Below are positions 1-5,731 of a stretch of 6,951 bases of DNA, one piece after another. Location of the stretch: NCBI GenBank assembly GCA_035528275.1, contig DATKYV010000097.1, positions 1 through 6,951 on the forward strand, given 5' to 3'. The notes beneath the pieces were generated by a model. The model ran no database searches. It was not told where the DNA came from and saw only the letters and a list, made by a program, of their open reading frames with translations. Every line of letters starts with the position of its first letter. Position 1 is the first letter of the stretch. The translations under genes were made by a program, and so were the position numbers. This DNA comes from DATKYV01 sp035528275. GTDB lineage: Bacteria > Acidobacteriota > Terriglobia > UBA7540.

Positions 1-190
1 CCGCCAGTTCCGAGGTGCCCACGACGAAACTCAGGTCGATTTCGCCCTGGGCGTAGGCGCGATTGACGTACTCTCCCACTTCCGATGAGGGCGTTATGGG
101 GTAGTACCCCTCCCCGTCATATCCGATGTCGATGATGGCGTAAGCAGCGGCTTCGTTACCGCTGGAAATGACGGCCTGTTGCTCGACCAT
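1..190 (-). CDS. 2-oxoacid:ferredoxin oxidoreductase, alpha subunit (5' part only)
   Basis: The N-terminal 63 residues of the alpha (pyrimidine-domain) subunit of a pyruvate/2-oxoacid:ferredoxin oxidoreductase; the rest lies beyond the left edge. The ATG at 190-188 is preceded by a strong Shine-Dalgarno (AGAGGTGAG on the minus strand), which fixes the start. The translation begins MVEQQAVISSGNEAAAYA and carries YPITPSSEVGE at about residues 30-40; the GNEAxA and YPITPSS motifs are hallmarks of this subunit and help form the TPP and substrate site. The complex oxidatively decarboxylates a 2-oxoacid with CoA and passes electrons to ferredoxin. It lies 74 bases downstream of the fused gamma-delta gene on the same strand, so the two are probably cotranscribed, with the TPP-binding beta subunit expected next, outside the window. 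The substrate (pyruvate, 2-oxoglutarate, branched-chain or aryl) cannot be decided from this fragment. Confidence 0.88.
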   Translation of the reverse strand, partial: MVEQQAVISSGNEAAAYAIIDIGYDGEGYYPITPSSEVGEYVNRAYAQGEIDLSFVVGTSELA

Positions 191-264
191 GTTCGTCTCA
201 CCTCTTGTTCAATCCCCAAGCTTGAGCCCCAATCCCCAGCGCCTAGTTCCTAATCCTTGTTCTG
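191..264 (-). repeat. GGGGATTG-type short direct repeats in operon spacer
   Basis: The 74-base spacer between the gamma-delta and alpha genes holds a 9-base direct repeat, CAATCCCCA on the plus strand at 210-218 and again at 230-238 (period 20), separated by CAAGCTTG. Next to it is a GGATTAGGAACTAGG tract on the minus strand, and GAACAAG occurs twice (near the gamma-delta stop and just before the alpha Shine-Dalgarno). Short GGGATT/GGATTAGG tracts of this kind look like spacer expansion rather than a regulatory site. No terminator-like hairpin is seen here, in keeping with cotranscription. Confidence 0.5.
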
Positions 265-1200
265 CTACACGACCGCCAGCTCGGGTTCCGTCAACGCTTT
301 TCCGCGCTTGGTGGTGGGACAGATCTCGACGCATTGCATGCAGCCCTTGCAATAGACTGGATTGATGCCCACCATCTTTCTGTCTTTCCAGACAATCGAG
401 CCCGGCTCCGGGCAGGGCACCAGACACAGGCCGCAGTGCGAGCAAAGCTCGGCGGCAAATACCGGGACCTGCCCGACAGGCTGGCCGTTGGGGTCCGGAA
501 CCAGGCAGTGCGTGAGGGCGTCAATGGCGCCGCCGTTCAGCATGTTCGCGTAGCCGATCGGCGATGTTACCCGCGCCGGCTCCTCGAGCGGGTAGTCGGG
601 GCTGGGTTCAAAATTCTTGCTCCTCGCCACGCCCACCGCCCGGTCAAACGCCGCCAAGTTTGCCTCTCGCGCCTTCGGCCACTGCGCGACGATGGCCGTC
701 TTGACTACGTCGGGGGGAAAGTTCAATTGCGCGGCGAGCACGGCCAGCATCGGCATGTTCAGCCGCGACCGGGTTTCGAGCGCGATGCGCGTGGCATCCA
801 GGGTCACGATCTTCCCGCTGTGCAGGCGCAACATCTCGCGGACCTCCGAGGGCGCCCGGTTGGTGTTCACCATCACCGTGGCGTCAGGTTGCAGCCCGCG
901 CATGAGGTCCTGCGTGCGGATGAGCAGCGCGCGAAACACGCTCAGCATATGCGGGCGGCGCGTCGGCCCGCTCTCCCGCATCGGTGTGCCGTAAGGTGCG
1001 AGGCGGATTGATACGTCTGTGGGCGTGCCCGTCTTTTCGCTGCCGTACCTGGCGTCGTAGCCGCCGTCGAGATCAAGCTTCTCGACGGCGATCTTGAAAA
1101 GCAGCTTGGCCGCCATGTTGGCGCCGTCGCCGCCCAGAGCGGACATCAGGATGTTGGTGAAACCTAGGTCGTCCTGATAAGGCAATACGTGGCTAGGCAT
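265..1200 (-). CDS. 2-oxoacid:ferredoxin oxidoreductase, fused gamma-delta subunit
   Basis: A 311-residue protein joining the gamma (catalytic accessory) domain to a C-terminal delta-type ferredoxin domain. Residues about 15-200 match the gamma fold: a glycine-rich loop ALGGDGANMAAKLL (21-34) where the family usually has GxGGQG, then YGSEKTGTPTDVSIRL (52-67), the counterpart of the usual YGxExRGG segment. The tail has two [4Fe-4S] motifs of the form CxxCxxCxxxCP: C253, C256, C259, C263 and C284, C287, C290, C294. These would carry electrons from the TPP site to external ferredoxin. The ATG at 1200-1198 follows GGGAG at about 8 bases, and the N-terminus fits the domain. It is the first gene of the operon, with the alpha gene 74 bases downstream. 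Gamma and delta are separate polypeptides in many archaeal enzymes and fused in others. The cytoplasmic 2-oxoacid substrate is unassigned. Confidence 0.92.
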   Translation of the reverse strand: MPSHVLPYQDDLGFTNILMSALGGDGANMAAKLLFKIAVEKLDLDGGYDARYGSEKTGTPTDVSIRLAPYGTPMRESGPTRRPHMLSVFRALLIRTQDLMRGLQPDATVMVNTNRAPSEVREMLRLHSGKIVTLDATRIALETRSRLNMPMLAVLAAQLNFPPDVVKTAIVAQWPKAREANLAAFDRAVGVARSKNFEPSPDYPLEEPARVTSPIGYANMLNGGAIDALTHCLVPDPNGQPVGQVPVFAAELCSHCGLCLVPCPEPGSIVWKDRKMVGINPVYCKGCMQCVEICPTTKRGKALTEPELAVV

Positions 1201-1287
1201 GGTTGGACTCCCGCCCGGCTTGAGTCAGGTCTAAAGACGAGTTGAGCAATCCCCGAGCCAAAAAAGGACCGGGCGAAAGAGGTTGGA

Positions 1288-1309
1288 CCGTTGAAAAATC
1301 GTACAACGG
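1288..1309. promoter_or_regulatory. candidate operator: perfect CCGTTG-N10-CAACGG palindrome
   Basis: Six-base perfect inverted repeat arms (1288-1293 and 1304-1309) separated by ten bases that are mostly A/T (aaaaatcgta). The 16-base centre-to-centre spacing suits a dimeric helix-turn-helix regulator better than an RNA hairpin. It lies 88 bases upstream of the gamma-delta start codon. No regulator is encoded beside it, so the call rests on symmetry and position only. Confidence 0.3.
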
Positions 1310-1314
1310 CAACG

Positions 1315-1340
1315 CATCCTCAGGACAGGATGTCTTTTTG
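1315..1340 (+). terminator. weak terminator-like hairpin with T-run
   Basis: CATCCT (1315-1320) pairs perfectly with AGGATG (1327-1332) around a six-base loop, followed directly by TCTTTTTG. The stem is short and only moderately GC-rich. No plus-strand gene lies upstream, so it could only act on antisense transcription entering from the oxidoreductase operon or as an attenuator of a longer leader. It may be fortuitous. Confidence 0.22.
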
Positions 1341-1438
1341 TCGAATCCGAGGAGACAACCAGTCTTTCCTGTGGGCTTTTTGCCGCTGCTTAACTTTACG
1401 CAAGTGCATGTTATTCCAGACGTTAGTGAACCATCTTG

Positions 1439-1552
1439 GGGCCCTGGACAACCACCAGCGGGCCCGCGCGGATCGCGAATTGACCCTTCCCCGATAACCA
1501 GGGGGGGGCGGGGGTGGCTTTCCCTAAGAAAGTGGTGCCCGCCCGAGGGCGG
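1439..1552 (+). promoter_or_regulatory. structured leader candidate with mutually exclusive hairpins
   Basis: Three structures precede the radical SAM gene. (1) GGGCCCTGG (1439-1447) pairs with CCA-gc-GGGCCC (1455-1465), nine pairs with a two-base bulge and a seven-base loop. (2) GGGCGGG (1506-1512) pairs with CCCGCCC (1538-1544), enclosing CTTTC (1518-1522)/GAAAG (1528-1532) with loop CCTAA; the five-base segments between the stems can form several G-U pairs. (3) CCGCC (1539-1543) pairs with GGCGG (1548-1552) around CGAG. Structures 2 and 3 share the same C-rich strand and exclude each other, the usual logic of a conformational switch. No T-run follows hairpin 3 (A6 does) and no clear Shine-Dalgarno is sequestered, so the mechanism and even transcription of this stretch are unproven. 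Confidence 0.35.
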
Positions 1553-1606
1553 AAAAAACAAGCTAGGACTCTGCGACATTATGGGATACAATCGTTGGCC
1601 ATCCAA

Positions 1607-3223
1607 GTGAACATCCTCCTCTACAATCCCGACAACGGCATAACGAACAATTTCATGCCACATCTCTGGATGTTTCTTCTCCAGTCGCTGACACCTGCGG
1701 GTCACCGCGTGTTTCTTGTGGATGGCAACGCCCAGCCCATGAGTGAAGAGGAACTCGTCCATTATGTCCGAGAGAAGCAGATAGGCCTGGTCGGAATTGG
1801 CGCCATGACGCGCATGGTGGCGAAGGCCTACCGGATGGCGGACGCGGTGCGCGCAGTGGGCGTTCCGGTAGTCATGGGAGGCCCACACGTCACCGAGGTG
1901 CCCGACGAGCCGCTGGGGCGCGACGGCGGACCTCGCCACGCGGACGCCATCGCCCTGGGTGAGGCCGATGAAACCTGGCCGAGGATTGTGGCGGATGCCG
2001 CGGGCGGTTGCCTGAGGGAGGTCTATGCGCCGCTCGATTCCGCCGGCAAGGAACGCAAGCCCTGCCTCGCCGACTACCCGGCGATTCCCTGGGACCGGAT
2101 GGACCTTTCCCAATTCAACCTGATCAAGTACTTCCCCAAGATGGCGCGGCGAATCCTGTCCAATATCGGCATAACCTGGCAGACCTTTCACCTGATCCCG
2201 ATTGAATCAGGCCGCGGGTGTCCCTACGGTTGCGAATTCTGCACGGTAACCGGCTTTTTCGGCGACTCCATCCGCTTCCGCAGCAATGAGAGCGTCGTGA
2301 ATGAATTGCTGATGCTGAAATCCCTGGAGAAAAAGCAGAAGGGAAAGATCGCAGTTTTCTTTATCGACGACAACTTCGCCATCAACGCGAAGCGGACCAA
2401 GTCGCTTCTCCGGGAGATCATCGCCCGCCGTGCTCAGGTCCCCTGGGTGGCGCAAATCAGCATGAACTTGCTCCGGGACGAGGAACTGGTTTCCTTGATC
2501 GCCCAGAGCGGCGGCAAGTGGATCTTCATAGGGCTGGAGTCGATAGACCCCGAGAACCTCAAGAGCGTCAGCAAGGGATTCAACAAGCCGGACGAATATG
2601 CGGCGGTGCTGGAACGCCTCGCAAGACACAATGTTTATGCCATTACGTCCTTCATCTTTGGGATGGACGGGGACGGCCCGGGTGTGGCCCGGCGCACTCT
2701 GGAGATGATCCATTCCTGGCCGCCGGGGCTGCCGGTGTTCGGTCAACTGACTCCCTACCCGGCGACCCCGCTTTACGACCGGCTGGCTTCCGCCGGCCGG
2801 CTCACGCGGCCGAAACACTGGCTGGAGTTCAAACCTTTCATCATGGCCTTCGAGCCGCTGGGGCTTTCCATCGAGCAGGTGAAATCGGAACTGGACCAGG
2901 CCTGGGATTCTTCCTACAATCCGCCGGCCACCGCCGCTGCCCTTGAGTGGCTGGGGGGGAAGTCTCTCACGGATCGGATCACCCACCTGCTGGCCAGGCT
3001 GGCTTTCCGGGGAATCTATTTCCCTCAGATGAAGAAAAGGGAATGGGTGCGGCTCCTCTTCCAGAATCGAGGCCCGATTCTCCAAGTCCTCATGCAGGCG
3101 CTGGAGATGAGATTCACCTCGCGGCCGAAAGACGCCACTAGCGATCTGAACCGTGGGGCTGATCCGGCTCTGCCGTTGAACGCCCCCACCACCCCGTTGC
3201 CGCAGGATTCCCCGCCCGCCTGA
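1607..3223 (+). CDS. B12-binding-domain radical SAM protein
   Basis: A 538-residue protein from the GTG at 1607. Residues about 1-135 form a Rossmann-like B12-binding-type domain (VNILLYNP start, FLVDGN, GGPHVTEVP near residue 90). The DxHxxG cobalamin ligand motif is absent, as in the BchE/HpnP-like branch where cobalamin is bound without a protein histidine. The radical SAM core has RGCPYGCEFC with C205, C209 and C212 for the [4Fe-4S] cluster, then FFIDDN near 252, GLESIDPENL near 308, SFIFGMD and LTPYPATPLYDRL. The region beyond resembles the DUF4070-like tail of hopanoid-methylase relatives, ending in a proline-rich tail. Likely role: cobalamin-dependent radical methylation or rearrangement; the substrate is unknown and no partner gene is adjacent. 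Start: an in-frame GTG at 1514 would add 31 basic, un-family-like residues; GTG 1607 matches the family start but has no clear Shine-Dalgarno, and a TTG at 1595 is also possible. Confidence 0.9.
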   Translation: MNILLYNPDNGITNNFMPHLWMFLLQSLTPAGHRVFLVDGNAQPMSEEELVHYVREKQIGLVGIGAMTRMVAKAYRMADAVRAVGVPVVMGGPHVTEVPDEPLGRDGGPRHADAIALGEADETWPRIVADAAGGCLREVYAPLDSAGKERKPCLADYPAIPWDRMDLSQFNLIKYFPKMARRILSNIGITWQTFHLIPIESGRGCPYGCEFCTVTGFFGDSIRFRSNESVVNELLMLKSLEKKQKGKIAVFFIDDNFAINAKRTKSLLREIIARRAQVPWVAQISMNLLRDEELVSLIAQSGGKWIFIGLESIDPENLKSVSKGFNKPDEYAAVLERLARHNVYAITSFIFGMDGDGPGVARRTLEMIHSWPPGLPVFGQLTPYPATPLYDRLASAGRLTRPKHWLEFKPFIMAFEPLGLSIEQVKSELDQAWDSSYNPPATAAALEWLGGKSLTDRITHLLARLAFRGIYFPQMKKREWVRLLFQNRGPILQVLMQALEMRFTSRPKDATSDLNRGADPALPLNAPTTPLPQDSPPA

Positions 3224-3382
3224 GTTTCCCCGCCAGGTCATTTCAAGCAGCAAACGGCGACGAACGTTCTGTGCGCCGGCCGTCGACATACGCAGTCCCG
3301 GGAACATGATACAAGGAAGCTGTGGTCCTCCTGAGGCGGACCTGAACTCGCCCATCTTGCCCGACCTGTCGAAGTCGAGCTA

Positions 3383-3485
3383 GTGCCGTTCCAACCAATT
3401 CGGGCTGCGACTGCGACCGATGACCCAAGGCATTCTGTTAATGCATTGGCATGTACCGATTCGCCATTTTAGGTTGGAACGGCAC
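3383..3485. mobile_element. MITE-like element: 14-bp perfect TIRs flanked by TA
   Basis: A 103-bp segment bounded by GTGCCGTTCCAACC (3383-3396) and its exact reverse complement (3472-3485). TA directly flanks both ends (3381-3382 and 3486-3487), and the symmetry continues two bases further out on each side, so GCTAGTGCCGTTCCAACC at 3379-3396 is an 18-base perfect match to 3472-3489. Near the centre lies a second hairpin: CCAA-G-GCATT (3425-3434), loop CTGTT, AATGC-A-TTGG (3440-3449), and the left half has CTGCGA twice in tandem (3405-3416). There is no transposase. A TA duplication with short perfect ends fits a non-autonomous derivative of an IS630/Tc1-type or CTAG-targeting IS5-type element; which family cannot be told here. 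An alternative is a large RNA hairpin or protein-binding palindrome. Confidence 0.55.
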
Positions 3486-3546
3486 TAGCCGGGCGACGCG
3501 AGTGGGGTCTGGGCGGTCGGGACAGCACGGCACGCCAAGAAGTGTC

Positions 3547-3577
3547 GTCCCATCCATTGTCAACGGATGTGACTTTT
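3547..3577 (+). terminator. hairpin with TTTT just upstream of membrane-protein gene
   Basis: GTC-C-CATCC (3547-3555) pairs with GGATG-T-GAC (3565-3573), eight pairs with one C/T mismatch and a nine-base loop, followed by TTTTG. It could be a weak intrinsic terminator for transcription arriving from the radical SAM gene, or an attenuator for the next gene. The T-run overlaps a TTG (3576) that opens the longest reading frame of the downstream gene, which argues for the ATG at 3606 instead. Confidence 0.3.
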
Positions 3578-3605
3578 GATAGCTTGGCGCTGCGGACCGA
3601 CTCTC

Positions 3606-4556
3606 ATGAGCAGAACACTTCTGACGGTTCACGCCCGGATCGAAGCGGCCTGGGAGCGTGGCGCCTCCTGGGCAGCCTCGGTGGTTTCGCGAATCCGACC
3701 TCGCGGTTCGCTGGTCTCGGGAAGTGTGCTGGTCCTTCTGACGTTGTTTCTCCCTATTACAGTCGATTCGTGTGGCAAGGCGGCGGGGCCGGGGTACAAC
3801 CTCGCTCTGGGGCGCCCGGACACATGCTGGCCGGGCTACTTGGGTTTCATTTTCGAAAGTGCGGGGAGGGTACAATACCTCATCAGTCTTCTGCTGGCCG
3901 CTGTGGTGATTCTCCTGGTCCTTGCAATCTCTTTGAGGGCCGGCTTCGCGAGGAAGCGACGGCTATACACCGCGCTGTTTGCGGTCGCAGGGACCCTGTC
4001 ACTTTTCACCCTATCCGATTACTTCATTCTGCAGGTTGCAGTCTTGGACGATTGGGTTGAAGGACCGTTCGGTGCCTTACGCCTGACTGTTACGGTGGCT
4101 ACTGTTATGCTCGCAGTTGTGGCCGTCCTGGGTCCGGGACTCTTCTGGCCCAGGAGAGTTTTCGCGGTCTGGCTGATTGCTTTCCCCGTCGCGCTCCTGG
4201 TCCTGTGGATTTCTGAGGGTGCTGCTCAACTAATTGGCTGGGAATTGAAAGTCTCTGAATCGTGGTTTGCGCTTCCGATGGGCGTCTACTATCTCATGCC
4301 CCTGTTCCTCTGGTATTGGAAGGGGTTTTTGCGGCGGAATGAATCGCGCGCTCAATGGCCGAGGATTCGGCTGGGCCTGGCCAGTCTCTACGCCCCGGCA
4401 GCGGCAGCAAACTTCCTTCTTCTTATCTACGCCTCTCAAGAAAAAGTATGGGGCCTGGTTCCCTATGTCCTGGGCATCCATGTCATCACTCTCGGCGCCA
4501 TGCGGCTGGTTGAGCGGCCGGAATCCCCTTCCACAGAAATTGCCGCAAGCCCTTGA
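3606..4556 (+). CDS. polytopic membrane protein of unknown function
   Basis: A 316-residue protein I do not recognise. A basic, probably amphipathic cytoplasmic N-terminus (to residue 35) is followed by about eight hydrophobic segments: roughly 36-53, 91-110, 120-143, 161-180, 186-203, 221-240, 256-276 and 281-300. Arginine/lysine clusters at 111-119 (RAGFARKRR), 183-184 and 243-255 fall where an N-inside topology puts cytoplasmic loops. The first outer loop (54-90) has two cysteines, C56 and C74, in a Gly/Pro-rich stretch ending WPGYLGF, and could form a disulfide. No catalytic motif, transporter signature or signal peptide is evident. The ATG at 3606 is chosen because the upstream in-frame TTG (3576) lies in a hairpin T-run; neither has a good Shine-Dalgarno. 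Base composition looks less GC-rich than the flanking genes. It is convergent with the dehydrogenase 38 bases downstream. Confidence 0.75.
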   Translation: MSRTLLTVHARIEAAWERGASWAASVVSRIRPRGSLVSGSVLVLLTLFLPITVDSCGKAAGPGYNLALGRPDTCWPGYLGFIFESAGRVQYLISLLLAAVVILLVLAISLRAGFARKRRLYTALFAVAGTLSLFTLSDYFILQVAVLDDWVEGPFGALRLTVTVATVMLAVVAVLGPGLFWPRRVFAVWLIAFPVALLVLWISEGAAQLIGWELKVSESWFALPMGVYYLMPLFLWYWKGFLRRNESRAQWPRIRLGLASLYAPAAAANFLLLIYASQEKVWGLVPYVLGIHVITLGAMRLVERPESPSTEIAASP

Positions 4557-4576
4557 ACAGTGTCCGTCCGAGTTAG

Positions 4577-4589
4577 CGGCGGTTCGCCG
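4577..4589. other. short GC hairpin between convergent genes
   Basis: CGGCG (4577-4581) and CGCCG (4585-4589) around GTT lie in the 38-base gap between the convergent stops at 4556 and 4595. The position suits a shared terminator, but there is no T-run on either strand, so it is at best a weak or factor-assisted stop. Confidence 0.25.
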
Positions 4590-4594
4590 GTTCC

Positions 4595-5623
4595 TCAATA
4601 TGTGGGGACGGGCACGGGACGGTTCTCGCGCGCCGAGCGGTAGATGGCCTGCATCACCGCCACGTCGCGGAGGCCCTGAAGGCCGTTCGGTTCGGGCTCG
4701 CGGCGCCGGCGAACGCAGTCGGCGAAAGCGTCGAGCTCGAGCGCGAACTCATCCATCACCTTGAACTTCTTCTCGAACCAGCGGCCGCCGATTTTTCCGA
4801 ACAGCCGGCGCTCCTCGTCGAAGCCAAAAGCCGGGTCGAGGGCCGCCCAGCCCTTCTCACCGTGAAGGTGGAGGAACGAGGCCCGTGCCGCGCCGAAGCT
4901 GGAGCTCGCCTGAGCCACCAGGCCGCCGGGGAACTTGAGTTGGAACGAGATGTTCTCCTCGACTTGGCTGTAGCGCACCGGATCCAAAGACCAGGCGAAG
5001 GCCTGAGCCTCTAACGGTTCCTTGCCCGTCAGCCAGCGGATGGTATTCACGCAATAGACGCCCACGTCCACCAGCGATCCGCCGCCCGCCAGCTTGCGGT
5101 CGAAGTGCCAGGAAGGTACTTTCCCTCCCGGCGGGAGATAAACCGTGAAGGCGGAATGGATGATCTTCAGCCGGCCAAGCTTGCCGCCGGCGACGAGCTT
5201 CTTCAGCGCCAGACTGGCGGGCTCGAAGTACTTGCGGTAGGCGATCATCAGGCGGACGTTATTGGCGCGGCAGGCGTCAATCATCCGCTGGCAATCTTCC
5301 ACGGTGTTGGCCATGGGTTTTTCGCAGAGCACGTGCTTGCCGGCCTCCGCCGCCCGCACGGTATATTCGAGGTGGCCGCCGTTGTGGTTGGCGACGAAGA
5401 TGGCGTCCACTTGAGGATGGCTCAGGCAGAGGCTGTAGTCGTCGTAGGTGTAGTAGTCGCTCGCCTTAAACTTTGCCGCGAAGCGCTTGGCCTTGCGCTC
5501 GTCGCCGCTGACCACGGCGACGAGTTTTGCCTTCCGGCTGCGGCGGAACGCCGGCAGGACGGCGATCTCGGAGATATTCCCCAGCCCCACCACGGCGTAC
5601 CCCAGACGTTTGGACGATCCCAT
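4595..5623 (-). CDS. Gfo/Idh/MocA-family oxidoreductase (GFOR-like)
   Basis: A 342-residue NAD(P)-dependent sugar or sugar-derivative oxidoreductase. The N-terminal Rossmann domain (about 6-125) has AVVGLGNISE (10-19) for the dinucleotide and the family's CEKPMA motif with catalytic K102. The C-terminal substrate domain has AGGGSLVDVGVYCVN (179-193): the usual DxGxH is DxGxY here (D186, Y190), as in Zymomonas glucose-fructose oxidoreductase, where this Tyr and the EKP Lys are the active-site pair. TGKEPLEAQAF and the FGAARASFLHLHGEKG region also resemble that branch. Unlike Zymomonas GFOR there is no Tat signal, so it is probably cytoplasmic. The ATG at 5623 follows GAAGGGA at about 8 bases and starts just before the fold; a 24-residue upstream extension is possible but lacks support. 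Substrate unknown. It lies 108 bases downstream of the DUF1232 gene on the same strand. Confidence 0.93.
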   Translation of the reverse strand: MGSSKRLGYAVVGLGNISEIAVLPAFRRSRKAKLVAVVSGDERKAKRFAAKFKASDYYTYDDYSLCLSHPQVDAIFVANHNGGHLEYTVRAAEAGKHVLCEKPMANTVEDCQRMIDACRANNVRLMIAYRKYFEPASLALKKLVAGGKLGRLKIIHSAFTVYLPPGGKVPSWHFDRKLAGGGSLVDVGVYCVNTIRWLTGKEPLEAQAFAWSLDPVRYSQVEENISFQLKFPGGLVAQASSSFGAARASFLHLHGEKGWAALDPAFGFDEERRLFGKIGGRWFEKKFKVMDEFALELDAFADCVRRRREPEPNGLQGLRDVAVMQAIYRSARENRPVPVPTY

Positions 5624-5731
5624 TAGGCATTTCCCTTCGGGTGGTATGAGGGGCGTGCTTTCAATTCCCTTGGGATAGGATAAGCCCCGTGTCAACCCGG
5701 TTTCGGGCGAAAGGCGGGCAGGACCTTGCGC

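Larger units (their letters stand above)
1201..1606. other. divergent intergenic region rich in inverted repeats
   Basis: About 400 bases between the divergent oxidoreductase operon and the radical SAM gene, so promoters for both must lie here or nearby. I see no convincing protein gene. Structures readable by eye: CCGTTG-N10-CAACGG at 1288-1309; CATCCT/AGGATG followed by TCTTTTTG at 1315-1340; a nine-pair hairpin at 1439-1465; CGCG-GAT-CGCG at 1467-1477; and a G-rich tract (G8-C-G5, 1501-1514) that opens a long hairpin ending at 1544 and competing with another at 1539-1552. A TACAAT hexamer at 1587-1592 could be a -10 box for the plus-strand gene, giving an almost leaderless mRNA, but no good -35 accompanies it. 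No cobalamin riboswitch core is recognisable. Confidence 0.6.
3224..3605. other. intergenic region with MITE-like element
   Basis: About 380 bases between two plus-strand genes. 3224-3378 holds nothing I can name and no clear intrinsic terminator for the radical SAM gene. The MITE-like element occupies 3383-3485. 3490-3605 contains a hairpin with a short T-run at 3547-3577 and must hold the translation signals for the membrane protein, although no convincing -35/-10 pair is visible. Confidence 0.55.

Noticed and set aside
334..1011. Open frame of 225 codons on the plus strand opposite the gamma-delta gene
   Set aside because: Translation is Arg/His/Ala-rich without domain features, while the opposite strand encodes two perfect iron-sulfur motifs.
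1538..1558. CCGCC-CGAG-GGCGG followed by AAAAAA considered as an intrinsic terminator
   Set aside because: The run after the hairpin is A on the plus strand; on the minus strand the T-run precedes the hairpin. Neither gives a terminator.
1201..1606. Cobalamin riboswitch upstream of the B12-type radical SAM gene
   Set aside because: No recognisable B12-box or conserved core; the visible hairpins do not match that fold.
1193..2191. Long open frame of 332 codons on the minus strand opposite the radical SAM gene
   Set aside because: It overlaps a gene with clear motifs, its translation is low-complexity Pro/Arg/Gly/His-rich with no recognisable domain, and it runs through the intergenic repeats.
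2207..3355. Open frame of 382 codons on the minus strand opposite the radical SAM gene
   Set aside because: Arg/Gln/Gly/Pro-rich translation typical of antisense frames in GC-rich DNA; no domain seen.
3446..3474. TTGGCA inside the MITE-like element considered as a -35 box driving the membrane-protein gene
   Set aside because: The hexamer at a 17-base spacing is TTAGGT, a poor -10; support is too thin.
5690..5695. Perfect TTGACA on the minus strand upstream of the Gfo/Idh/MocA gene
   Set aside because: The hexamer 17 bases downstream is CAAGGG and none at 16-18 resembles TATAAT, so I do not call a promoter.
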